Assembly: GCF_022808645.1 (NCBI RefSeq)
Contig: NZ_JAKZKT010000028.1
Span: 1-58,789 of the forward strand
Direction of reading: 5' to 3'
Origin: Bacillus litorisediminis
Lineage (GTDB): Bacteria > Bacillota > Bacilli > Bacillales > JC228
Length of the DNA stretch: 58,789 nucleotides
The notes under the pieces are model-generated. The model saw only the letters and a program-made list of their open reading frames with translations. It ran no database searches and had not been told where the DNA came from. How positions within the stretch are numbered: the stretch's first letter is position 1; every line of letters starts with the position of its first letter. Shown here in pieces: positions 42,276 to 50,820 of this stretch. The position numbers were made by a program, and so were the translations under genes.

Positions 42276-43482
42276 ATGGATGATTCCTTTAGCAGTCGGT
42301 ACACTTGCCGTAGTGACTAAATCCCCTAATAAATCCGATAAAAAGAAAATCGAAACAATTATGAGGAATGTCAATTATGGGGTGAGAAAAACAAAAGGGG
42401 AGGAAGAAACATACTTGTACCCGATTTACAAAAGAAAAGAGAAACTATATGACGGAGATGCACAAATAGGCACCAGGTATTTTTATAACATTCCTTTAGG
42501 GTTGCCAGCTTCCAAACTAGCCAAGATGGAGAAGGAGGTAAAAGTATTTACTGATGGACTACAGAAGCCTGTAGAGGTTGCTTATAAAAAGGGGTTGCTT
42601 CAGTTTTCTGTATACGATGAAGAAATTCCTGAAATGTTCCCATATGAAGCATTACCAGATAAGGAAGGGTGGTTTGCTCCCATCGGTAAAAGGTTTGATG
42701 GATTGGTTTGGCATAACTTTGACCACGTTCCCCATATGACTGTAGCCGGTACGACGAGGTTTGGAAAAACAGTCTTTTTAAAAGTGTTAATGACCTATCT
42801 CATTGAACATCATCCAGACGATATAGAACTGTATTTGATTGATTTAAAAGGTGGGTTAGAGTTTGGACCTTATGAACGGTTAAAACAGGTGAGAAGGGTA
42901 GCCAGTAATGCAGAAGAAGGAGCTTTACTTTTAACAGAGATCCATGAACGGATGGAGAGAATGTATAAATATTTCCGTACTAACGGCTGGACGAATGTAG
43001 TAGATACTCCCGAGCAAAAGCGAATCTTCATTATAGTGGATGAAGCCGCGCAGCTGGCACCGGAAAAGTGGATGACAAAAGAACAAAAAGACTTACTCGG
43101 CATGTGCCAATACTTCTTAGGAGAAATCACCCGTATAGGTGGGGCTTTAGGCTTTAGAGAGGTCTTTTGTACCCAATACCCTACAGCTGACACCCTGCCG
43201 CGCTCTGTAAAGCAAAATTCGGATGCTAAAGTTTCTTTTAGGCTTCCATCCGGATACGCTTCACAAGTCGCTATTGACGATTATGGAGCTGAAGAACTAC
43301 CAAGCGATATAAAAGGGAGAGCCTTATTCAAAACCCATGAATTACGTGAAATGCAAGTGCCTTACATTAGCGACAAGGAAATGAAACAGAGACTAACACA
43401 ATGGGAGGTAAAGAAAGATGATCCTCACCATGCACCAAAAAATGAAGAACAGACAGGAGAGGATACTTTCTACATTAGATAG
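42268..43482 (+). CDS. FtsK/SpoIIIE-type DNA translocase
   Basis: The 404-residue protein has an N-terminal hydrophobic stretch, Walker A GTTRFGKT (about residue 160), and Walker B RIFIIVDEAAQLAP (about 252-265). These are hallmarks of FtsK/HerA-like pumps such as those of ICEs and Bacillus plasmids. It overlaps the replication-relaxation gene by 65 bases. A role in moving or maintaining an extrachromosomal phage genome, or in conjugation-like transfer, is possible. Confidence 0.88.
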   Translation: MLEWMIPLAVGTLAVVTKSPNKSDKKKIETIMRNVNYGVRKTKGEEETYLYPIYKRKEKLYDGDAQIGTRYFYNIPLGLPASKLAKMEKEVKVFTDGLQKPVEVAYKKGLLQFSVYDEEIPEMFPYEALPDKEGWFAPIGKRFDGLVWHNFDHVPHMTVAGTTRFGKTVFLKVLMTYLIEHHPDDIELYLIDLKGGLEFGPYERLKQVRRVASNAEEGALLLTEIHERMERMYKYFRTNGWTNVVDTPEQKRIFIIVDEAAQLAPEKWMTKEQKDLLGMCQYFLGEITRIGGALGFREVFCTQYPTADTLPRSVKQNSDAKVSFRLPSGYASQVAIDDYGAEELPSDIKGRALFKTHELREMQVPYISDKEMKQRLTQWEVKKDDPHHAPKNEEQTGEDTFYIR

Positions 43483-44059
43483 GTTTGGTTTCATGAGTAC
43501 GTCACAGATTCAAGAAATCCATCGGTTAGGGAAACGCCCTAACACATTGAGGGTCCTAAAAGAAATGGAGCCTTACCTACACAAGAAACCTTTCCACGAG
43601 AGAAACGGAGAACACGTATACTATTTAAACTCTCTGGGTCGTGATGTAATCGGCAGTACAAAGGAAAGAAAATGGAGTGCAGAAGTCATTGAACACTATC
43701 TCATGAGGAATGATTTCTTCATCTATTTAGGATGCCCTCAAACGTTCCAGATTGAGCGAGAAATCGTTTTTAAGATAAAGGAGGGGTTATCCTACCGAGA
43801 AGAAAATATACGCTGTGACGCCCTCTATAAGCGTGAGGGAGTGTATCACTTCTTAGAGGTTGATCGCACACAATCCATGAGTGAAAATAAAAAGAAAATT
43901 GAGCGATACAAAAAAGCGTCAGAAGTGATTAAGAAAAAGTTTACCCAGGTTCCTGTGATTGTATTTTATACAGCTAGTAAAATGCGGAAGGTAAATATAG
44001 AAAAACAATTGCAGAGGGTAGGATTGAAGTATGAAGTGTATTCGAGAGAAGATATATAA
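43418..44059 (+). CDS. Replication-relaxation family protein
   Basis: A 213-residue protein with a winged-helix N-terminus (RQERILSTLDRFGFMSTSQIQEIHRLGKRPNTLRVL) and a nuclease-like C-terminal part (IRCDALYKREGVYHFLEVDRTQSM). This is the Replic_Relax family found in Gram-positive plasmids and prophages, where it supports plasmid replication initiation. It is commonly encoded next to an FtsK-like gene, as here. Confidence 0.83.
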   Translation: MILTMHQKMKNRQERILSTLDRFGFMSTSQIQEIHRLGKRPNTLRVLKEMEPYLHKKPFHERNGEHVYYLNSLGRDVIGSTKERKWSAEVIEHYLMRNDFFIYLGCPQTFQIEREIVFKIKEGLSYREENIRCDALYKREGVYHFLEVDRTQSMSENKKKIERYKKASEVIKKKFTQVPVIVFYTASKMRKVNIEKQLQRVGLKYEVYSREDI

Positions 44060-44143
44060 AAATAACAAATTTACGTAATTGCGTTTGGTCTAATTTACCA
44101 TTACAAATTTGTTAAAATATTCCGATATAATAAGTGTAATCCA

Positions 44144-44193
44144 TTTTGCCTAAATGGCAAAAATCTCCGCAAGGGAGGGTGGATAATTCCACC
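44144..44193. other. Three adjacent hairpins after the replication-relaxation gene
   Basis: TTTTGCC/GGCAAAA (44144-44150 with 44156-44162), CTCC/GGAG (44165-44168 with 44174-44177) and GGTGG/CCACC (44178-44182 with 44189-44193) abut each other. On the minus strand the middle hairpin is followed by ATTTTT, so it can terminate the HTH gene that ends at 44193. The whole array may also be a structured origin. Confidence 0.5.
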
Positions 44194-44417
44194 TATTGCC
44201 GTTTGCCTTTTGGTACTTCGATCCATTCGTAAAAATCTTCAGCGTGACAACCTAATATTCGAGCTGCTAACACTGCGTTCTCGTAACTCATTTCTCTCTC
44301 ATTTTTAATCCAGCGAGAAACGGTGGAATCGGCGACCTTCATTCGCCGAGCAAACTCTGTTTGGGTCATATCACCTAGTAATTCCTGCAAACGGCATCTC
44401 CCTTTACGGAGTGCCAT
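44193..44417 (-). CDS. XRE-family regulator (74 aa)
   Basis: A Cro/C1-type helix-turn-helix (MTQTEFARRMKVADSTVSRWIKNEREMSY, about residues 17-45) makes up the core. It is transcribed toward the FtsK/relaxation module from a region near 44440. It may repress the divergent gene at 44490 or the module itself. Confidence 0.8.
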   Translation of the reverse strand: MALRKGRCRLQELLGDMTQTEFARRMKVADSTVSRWIKNEREMSYENAVLAARILGCHAEDFYEWIEVPKGKRQ

Positions 44418-44489
44418 AGTTTTCCCCCTGTGGTTAAACTAGGTATAAATTATATACGGAAAAACGAAAATTGAAAAGGTGGGGTAGTG

Positions 44490-44675
44490 ATGAGAATGTT
44501 TTTGCAAAACAAAGTATTATGCTGTGGTCAGTCTTTACAAGTGAAGGAAGTATTTGATGTTGATACGATGACTGAAGTGTTAATTTACCAATGTTCAGTT
44601 TGTAGATCCGCAGTAGAATTTTTGCCCACGAAACTGCCCACCAATACGCCTAAAAAACCAACACAAAAAACATGA
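44490..44675 (+). CDS. Hypothetical small CxxC protein (61 aa)
   Basis: VLCCGQSLQVKEV...LIYQCSVCRSAVEFL gives two cysteine pairs (CCG; CSVC), a possible zinc knuckle. AAGGTGGGG precedes the ATG. The 3' part of the gene carries two further TGCCCA boxes (44622-44640), like the arm sites. Confidence 0.5.
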   Translation: MRMFLQNKVLCCGQSLQVKEVFDVDTMTEVLIYQCSVCRSAVEFLPTKLPTNTPKKPTQKT

Positions 44676-44683
44676 AAAAGTAT

Positions 44684-44723
44684 AAAAATAAAAGCTTCTC
44701 ACTACCGAGAAGCTTTTATTTTT
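44684..44723. terminator. 17-bp perfect bidirectional terminator
   Basis: AAAAATAAAAGCTTCTC (44684-44700) pairs perfectly with 44707-44723 around a six-base loop, with A- and T-runs at either side. It ends phage transcription just before the attachment region. Confidence 0.92.
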
Positions 44724-44726
44724 GAT

Positions 44727-44746
44727 TTGCCCAGATTTTGCCCAAA
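44727..44746 (+). promoter_or_regulatory. Putative integrase arm-type sites, right arm
   Basis: TTGCCCAGA (44727-44735) and TTGCCCAAA (44738-44746) repeat the left-arm pair with the same 11-base period and orientation. A second shared motif, TATATCAAGGT, occurs at 5510-5520 and 44799-44809 on the two arms. Confidence 0.55.
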
Positions 44747-44847
44747 TTAGTTTAAAAAGAAATGAAATATTTTAAAAAGCTAAAACAGAAAACCTTATTA
44801 TATCAAGGTATACACAAGGAAAGAACAGACTTTAAAAACCGAAAATA

Positions 44848-44867
44848 ATCAAATTCGAGATGGAAGG
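44848..44867 (+). other. attR: attR core with displaced native sufB 3' end
   Basis: The 20-bp core is identical to 5471-5490. Reading on in the sufB frame gives GGT-TCA-ATC-GGA-TAA (44866-44880): the original last codons, Gly-Ser-Ile-Gly-stop, now cut off from the gene. Confidence 0.9.
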
Positions 44868-44886
44868 TTCAATCGGATAAATCAAT

Positions 44887-44926
44887 AAACCTTGGCATAC
44901 CTATGATTATGCCAAGGTTTATTTTT
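44887..44926 (+). terminator. Native suf operon terminator, displaced by the prophage
   Basis: AAACCTTGGCATA (44887-44899) pairs perfectly with TATGCCAAGGTTT (44908-44920), followed by ATTTTT. It directly follows the remnant sufB end. The remaining 44927-45007 stretch shows no gene. Confidence 0.92.
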
Positions 44927-45007
44927 CGTTCAATAGTAATTGACACATATAAGTGGAGAATCTGTTATTAAAGAAAGACGAAGCATCTGAAATGCAATGA
45001 TCTTATA

Positions 45008-46106
45008 CTACTGCTTTTGTATTCTTTTTTTTTGAACAATGATTGTAATAGCCAAAAGTAATATAGGTAAGATGGCCCCCATTAAAAGGTTTAACGGCAC
45101 ATAGCTTTCAAATAAAAATTCATGTATCTCAGCATAATTTTTTGCAAATAAAATCGATCCAACACCGATTAACCACGCATATGGAATGATAATCGGCTGA
45201 TAAACGTCAAGCTTTAAGGTCTGGGCAGTTCCTAAGCTTAACCCATAAAAGAACAAAGAAATACGAATCATCAAACCGACAGTCCAAAATAAGATGGCAA
45301 TCGTATCGAACCGATTAATGACTTCTCCCGCTTCTATATACCGAACCTCTGAGAAAGTCGGAAACACCATTTTGGCAGCCTCATCAGCCCCAAATAGGGC
45401 AATCGGACCGGTGATAGGGCCGAGGAAGAAAATCAATGTTATAACTGCTGCCCAAATCCCCGTTTTTATGTGTTTTTTTGGTTTCTGAACATAGGGAAGG
45501 ACCATCCCCATAATCACAAACTCTCCAAACCAGGCCATCACTGAAAGAGAGCCTTTTGCAACAGGGGCAATTCCGTTACCCAGAATCGGCAACAAATTGG
45601 TATAATCCTTCTTTTCCCCCATCGTCAAAAAAACAACGGCAATAGCGATAATGACAAGAACGGGCAGCATGATTTGGTTTAGCCGTCCAAGTGTTTCGAG
45701 TCCTAAATAGACAATAAAGGAGGTTAGAACGAGAATAACCGTAATAAAAGCCCATGAAGGTGTTTCAATCAATATTTTCTTATATGCTTCTACAAACAGC
45801 CTGGTTGCGAGAATGACCATGATATAAAAATAGACAAGATAAAGAATTCCAATGATTTTGCCCGGCCATGAGAAATGTTTAAACAGGATTTCAATCAAGG
45901 TCAGTCCAGGATATGCTTGCGATAATTTCACTAGTGCGATGATTCCAATCAATCCTAACACTGTACCGGCAATTCCTGCTATCCACCCGTCTTGACGGCT
46001 TTGGAAGATAACAACTGTCAATAATACCAGGTGACCCATAATAGTGAGGGATGTGATAATCAACATAGCTGCCTGTATGTTGCTGATTCTTCCTCGTTCA
46101 ATCATG
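45008..46106 (-). CDS. GerA-type germinant receptor subunit B (permease-like)
   Basis: The 366-residue protein has about ten hydrophobic segments and belongs to the endospore germination permease (GerAB/GerKB, APC superfamily) family. It binds or transports the germinant in the inner spore membrane. The ATG at 46106, preceded by GGGAGG, was chosen over an upstream start. It is the last gene of the A-C-D-B operon. A plus-strand neighbour is the phage attR. Confidence 0.92.
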
Positions 46107-46121
46107 AAAGTGCCTCCCATT

Positions 46122-46337
46122 CTATTTTTCAAGCGGACTTAAATTGTTTAAAAGATTGGAAATCGATGGATCATTTAAATCGCAGATCACAAAGATCCCG
46201 CCAATAATAGCAACACCAATGATACTTGCTTGGACTATTAATGTTTTTATGTCCTTTTTTTTCCAAACATAATACAAATGAACACCTGACGTAGCACCAA
46301 TCAATAGTACAAAAAGTAAAATGAGCAGTAGTTTCAT
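46122..46337 (-). CDS. GerKD-like small germinant receptor subunit (71 aa)
   Basis: Two hydrophobic segments (MKLLLILLFVLLIGATSGVHLYYVW; LIVQASIIGVAIIGGIFVI) and position between the C and B genes match the small D subunits of Bacillus germinant receptors, which modulate receptor response. Confidence 0.72.
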   Translation of the reverse strand: MKLLLILLFVLLIGATSGVHLYYVWKKKDIKTLIVQASIIGVAIIGGIFVICDLNDPSISNLLNNLSPLEK

Positions 46338-46340
46338 GTT

Positions 46341-47636
46341 TTACCTCGATTCATTGGCACTGCTAGGGTCCTGGAGCAGTCCATATCTTGATATGTTTGC
46401 TTTAATGTTTAAATCAACTTCCATATGTTTAAGACCACCATTTTTCCAGTTCTTTGCAAGTGGCTCCCATTTCCGAGGATATTTTCGGTATATCGCTTCT
46501 CCAAAACCGAAAATGTCTGCTTGCCAATTCTTTTGTACTTTATTCAACACAATAGTGGCATCTTTCTTAACCAGGTCTTCCAATTGTTGATTCAATTTGT
46601 CTAGATTGTCACTGGTCATTTTAAGTTTTGGGCACGTAACTTCCCCGATATCCGCTTCAATATACATATCAATCGTCATTTTTACATTATCACCGCTAAT
46701 GTCAGGTCTTAATTGTGATTTTGTATTCGTTATTTTTACACTGATGGAACCCTGATTGTTCCCTTCACAATCCAATAGGACGATGTCATTCTGAACGTCT
46801 CCAGTTATCCATAATAATCCCCGTGTTTCTCTTTCATTCAGGAATCCTTTTAATTTCCCGTCTTTGAAAACCGCTGTACCATTTAAACTTACAGCAGACT
46901 GGTGTTCTCCAGCCTTTTCCATAATTTCTCCAACCGTGTTTTTTTGTTGATTATTGTTGGAAGACTTCTGATATTCACTTTCCGTTTCGATTCCTATTTC
47001 GCTTGCAGGACTGATTACAGCCGTAATCGGATCTGTTGTATCACTGGAAAAGGCTTTTGAAAATTGACTCACATCTCTTATCATTTGTGTTGAAGCAAAT
47101 CGGTTTATGTTTAAGAGGTTCATGATTTCTAACCCCATCGTAATATTGAAATCCGGGGAAAATCTTATCAGATCCGTTGCTTTTCCTTTGGTTACTATAA
47201 AATGGATATTCGGGCGAAATTCATTCTCTCTTCTGAAGTAGTCAATCGAAGAAGTAATTTTTTCCCGGGCTGCCTGTTCTCCGAACACAACAACATTTAC
47301 ATGCCCGAAATATATTCTCTCCGGTATAGATTTGGATAGTTTACCTATCGCTTCAAATAACGTTTTACCCGTAGCGGTTTGAATGCGGTATTTATTTTCC
47401 AGACTTCTGTCAATCCCTCCTCCATATTGCTCATTAAAAAGTGCGTCTGGTTTAATAATCACAGTTGAAACTTCCACATCACCATTTTCCGTAACATCAA
47501 TCCCCATTACATTAGTAATTGCGATATCGTGAATTTCATGAGCGCTCCAACACCCGGTCACCGTTAACGAAGCAACCAGAATCATTATCAATATAAGTGG
47601 TCGCTTTGGATGGGAACCCTTATTTTCATTCATCAT
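46341..47636 (-). CDS. GerA-type germinant receptor subunit C (lipoprotein)
   Basis: A signal peptide with lipobox VTGC (Cys near residue 28) is followed by the GerAC/GerKC domain (SAHEIHDIAITNVMGIDV...). It is anchored to the outer face of the inner spore membrane and required for receptor function. The start at ATG 47636, preceded by AAGGAGA, was chosen over a longer reading frame that overlaps the A subunit. Its 431-residue length fits. Confidence 0.92.
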   Translation of the reverse strand: MMNENKGSHPKRPLILIMILVASLTVTGCWSAHEIHDIAITNVMGIDVTENGDVEVSTVIIKPDALFNEQYGGGIDRSLENKYRIQTATGKTLFEAIGKLSKSIPERIYFGHVNVVVFGEQAAREKITSSIDYFRRENEFRPNIHFIVTKGKATDLIRFSPDFNITMGLEIMNLLNINRFASTQMIRDVSQFSKAFSSDTTDPITAVISPASEIGIETESEYQKSSNNNQQKNTVGEIMEKAGEHQSAVSLNGTAVFKDGKLKGFLNERETRGLLWITGDVQNDIVLLDCEGNNQGSISVKITNTKSQLRPDISGDNVKMTIDMYIEADIGEVTCPKLKMTSDNLDKLNQQLEDLVKKDATIVLNKVQKNWQADIFGFGEAIYRKYPRKWEPLAKNWKNGGLKHMEVDLNIKANISRYGLLQDPSSANESR

Positions 47637-49109
47637 TATGATTCTCCTTGCTATCTTTCGGAGGTTTCGCATTATTTTGATCATCAGAACGATGGAAATT
47701 CCCTGCACCAATTCCAGCAGTACGGGTCTCCATTGCCCACCATGGTGCCCGGATGAAAACATCCTTCCAGCTTTCTTTTCGTGCCGGCGAAACGGGTGAG
47801 AAATAGGGGACACCGAATGAACGGATGCTGACTAAATGGGCCAAAACAAACATAAGGCCAACGAGAATGCCCATGAAGCCGAACATTCCGGCTAAAAGTA
47901 ACAAAGGTATCCCACAGAACCGGATAACCTGATGAAAAGCGTAATTTGGTAAAATAAAGGAAGTTAAAGCCGTAACTGAAATGACAATGGCCATCACCGG
48001 TCCGACAAGACCTGCTTGTACAGTCGCCTGTCCAATTAAAACAAGCCCTAATATCGTAACAACTGGTCCGCCGAATAGTTTTGGCATCCGCAATCCAGCT
48101 TCCCGTATCATTCATATGCTAGCCACATAAAAATCCCTTCAAGGAGAAGTGGATAAGGCAATCCTTCACGGCTTGCTGCAATCCGGATCAGAAACGGGGT
48201 TTGCAGCAAATCTTGATGGAAAGTGGCCATAGCAACATAGAAAGCTGGTAAAATAAGAGTTACAAAAAGGCCAAGAAATCGAATCCAACGAACTATGGTT
48301 GCGAAGAGTGATCCGTCATAATAATCTTCACTCGAATGGAGGAATTCGACAAACATAGCCGGTACCGTCAGTGCAAATGGTGTTCCATCAATCAAAATTG
48401 CGACCTTTCCGTCCAGCAAAGCACCGCAAACCCTGTCTGGCCGTTCGGTACTATAAACAGTTGGAAATGGTGATTTCGGTGAATCCTTAATCATGGATTC
48501 GATATACTGACTGTCTAAAATGCCATCAATATTAATACGAGAAAGTCGCTGATGCACTTCTTTAACAATCTCATCATTAGCTACCCCTTTTATGTAAACA
48601 ACACTAATCCGTGTGTTCGTTTGCTTTCCAAGTGTCAAGTTTTCTACCTTTAAAGATGGTGTCCGGATTTTTCTCCGGATTAACATTATATTTTTTTCAA
48701 TATTTTCAACAAATCCTTCTTGTGGTCCTCTCACGGTTCGCTCTGTTCTAGGCACATCTATTTTTCGGCCTGTTGAATCCGCAGAGGAAAATGCAAAGGC
48801 AACCGGTGATTGATCAAAATATAAAACGGTATTACCTGCTAAGATCTCGGTGACGATGGATTGTATGTCAGCGGCCTCTATGGATTGACTGAAAGGATAC
48901 CTGTCACTTATTAACGCAGAAATATTTTGAGAGAGCTGGGGATGGTAGAATGAAAATAAGTGTTTTTCGATCTCAGCTAATTTTTTCTGATCAGCCATAT
49001 CTGACAAATAGATAAGAAATCCTTTATACATACCAATCTTGATTGGCTTAAACATGATGTCATCACATGTTTCAAAGGTCTCTCTCAAATTTGAAATCAC
49101 TTCGTTCAC
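47626..49109 (-). pseudogene. GerA-type germinant receptor subunit A, split by a one-base deletion
   Basis: Two frames cover one GerAA/GerKA protein. The first (49109-48108, 333 aa) starts GTG after a near-perfect AAAGGAGGTGA and ends ...EGIFMWLAYE-stop. The second (48111-47626, 161 aa) begins MIREAGLRMPKLFGG. The family reads ...E-L-I-R-E-A-G here, so GAATGATACGG probably arose from GAATTGATACGG by loss of one T. The stop and a new ATG overlap (ATGA), so the second half might be made by reinitiation. It may be a true mutation, a functional split, or a sequencing error. Confidence 0.82.
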
Positions 49110-49166
49110 CCGGGTCACCTCCTTTGAATAGATTTTCACTATTTGAATGGATTTATTCGGAAGTGT

Positions 49167-49670
49167 TTATGATATAATCGCATGAATCATGCTTTTGACT
49201 GGACCTGATCCCCAAATTACATATAATTTCAGGTAAACACAGAGACCTGTGGTGGCGGAAAAAAACCAGATTACGGAGGCTAGTGGGCCGAGCCTCTTAT
49301 GTTTTTTAACCTGTCCTTTCGCGGCATACCGAATGGTGACAGTCCCAAATCCAACACCAGTCACAGCAAGGAAAATATGAAAAATGAGAAAAGAAGTATA
49401 ATAGGGCTTTAAGTGATCTGGTCCGCCAAAGGTAGTATTACCGATGAGGATGGTCCTTGTTGTATAAATCACAAAAAATAGAATCGCAAGGTAGGCGGCA
49501 GATATCATCGCTTGCTTATGGGCCATTTTTTTGCCATTTATAATTAAATACCATCCAAAAGCGACTAGAATCGCACTGATAATAATACAAATGGTGCTTA
49601 GCAGCGGAAAAATGTCTACTATGTCATATAACAAATCGCTCTGCAAAGGTTTCATAAATTCCATCATCAT
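49167..49670 (-). CDS. yozB: DUF420 membrane protein (YozB/CtaM-like)
   Basis: The 167-residue protein has four or five membrane segments and the DUF420 pattern (FLIFHIFLAVTGVGFGTVTIRYA...HKRLGPLASVIWFFSATTG). In Staphylococcus aureus the homologous CtaM is needed for aa3-type oxidase maturation. It lies upstream of the germinant operon on the same strand but is probably a separate transcript. Confidence 0.8.
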   Translation of the reverse strand: MMMEFMKPLQSDLLYDIVDIFPLLSTICIIISAILVAFGWYLIINGKKMAHKQAMISAAYLAILFFVIYTTRTILIGNTTFGGPDHLKPYYTSFLIFHIFLAVTGVGFGTVTIRYAAKGQVKKHKRLGPLASVIWFFSATTGLCVYLKLYVIWGSGPVKSMIHAIIS

Positions 49671-49873
49671 TTTGTCCTTCTTTCACTTTTAGGAATAAAT
49701 CGTTCAAATGATGGTTAAGGCACCATTTTTTATTGTCTGCACAATTTTTGGGAATATTCGTTTCATCGATAGCCGTGTTGGAACATAAACAAAAATGGAA
49801 GCGGTTTACTGCTAGCTGCTCGAAAGAACCACCCGTGCCCGAATCTATGATAAGATAAGACTGGTGATAAACG

Positions 49874-50743
49874 ATGATCTACATTGGTTTGGCGGGCTGG
49901 GGTGATCATGATGATTTGTACCCTGGCCATATTACAGCGAAAGATAAATTAAAGGAGTATGCTTCCCATTTTCCTATCGTTGAGGTGGACGCATCGTTTT
50001 ATGCGATTCAAAAAGAAGCGACGACACGAAAGTGGACCCAGGATACACCAGATGGCTTCCGCTTTATTGTTAAAGCCTATCAGGGGTTAACAGGACATAA
50101 TAGGGGTGACCTTCCGTTTTCCTCTAAAGAGGATATGTTTAAACAGTTTAAAGCTTCTTTACAGCCATATGTTGACAGCAATAAGCTCGCGATGGTGCTG
50201 TTTCAGTTTCCGCCATGGTTTGGCTGTACGAAGGAAAATGTGAACTACTTACGCTGGTGTAAGGAGCATATGGGTGAGCTGCCAGCGGCTCTTGAATTTA
50301 GGAACCAGACCTGGTTTCATCCCAGCATGAGAGATAAGACGCTTGATTTTATGAAAAAAGAAGGATGGATTCACAGTATATGTGATGAACCGCAAGTCGG
50401 ACTCGGTTCGGTTCCTACGATTTTAACTCCGACTCATCCTGAAAAGACGTTAATTCGATTTCATGGCCGAAATACAAGCGGTTGGCTGAAAAAACAGGAT
50501 ACAAATTGGCGTGAGGTCCGGTATTTGTATCGATATAATCAAGAGGAGTTATTACAATGGAAAGAATATATAAAAGAACTCCAGCAAACTTGCCAGCAAA
50601 TATACGTGATTTTTAATAACAATTCAGGCGGGGACGCAGCTGATAATGGGAAAATGATGATGGATCTGATGGAACTTCGCTATGAAAAGCTGCACGATCG
50701 CCAGCTTGATCTGTTCCATGATTTTCTGCACCCTAAAGATTAG
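49874..50743 (+). CDS. yunF: DUF72 family protein (YunF-like)
   Basis: A TIM-barrel DUF72 protein of 289 residues, beginning MIYIGLAGWGDHDDLYPG and containing IVEVDASFYAIQ and LAMVLFQFPPWF, as in B. subtilis YunF. Biochemical role is not known. Its neighbours yunD and yunC support the identification. The 49671-49873 spacer holds no gene. Confidence 0.88.
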   Translation: MIYIGLAGWGDHDDLYPGHITAKDKLKEYASHFPIVEVDASFYAIQKEATTRKWTQDTPDGFRFIVKAYQGLTGHNRGDLPFSSKEDMFKQFKASLQPYVDSNKLAMVLFQFPPWFGCTKENVNYLRWCKEHMGELPAALEFRNQTWFHPSMRDKTLDFMKKEGWIHSICDEPQVGLGSVPTILTPTHPEKTLIRFHGRNTSGWLKKQDTNWREVRYLYRYNQEELLQWKEYIKELQQTCQQIYVIFNNNSGGDAADNGKMMMDLMELRYEKLHDRQLDLFHDFLHPKD

Positions 50744-50820
50744 GGAATTGCCTGATACTAGCGTAAAAGCGTTAGCCAACTATTCTTAAAAATTTCTGGT
50801 GAAGAGAAGAGGGTTTGAAA

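Larger units (their letters stand above)
5491..44847. mobile_element. Complete-looking temperate prophage, podovirus-like, integrated in sufB
   Basis: The element is bounded by the 20-bp direct repeat at 5471-5490 and 44848-44867, giving 39,377 bp for one core copy plus the interior. All modules needed for a temperate life cycle are visible: integrase, repressor and divergent promoters, replication, terminase, portal, capsid, short tail, holin and amidase. Late genes run on the plus strand without an obviously broken essential gene. A P22-like portal, large internal virion proteins, and the lack of any tape-measure, tail-tube or sheath gene point to a short tail. Plaque formation cannot be judged from sequence. 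Confidence 0.92.

Noticed and set aside
43499-44059. Toxin-antitoxin or restriction system at the right prophage end
   Set aside because: The genes there are better explained as FtsK-like and replication-relaxation proteins plus XRE regulators; no toxin or methylase motif was found.
47684-48115. 143-codon frame on the minus strand overlapping the germinant receptor A gene
   Set aside because: It is an out-of-frame shadow of the GerA A-subunit, with no ribosome binding site and cysteine-rich noise composition.
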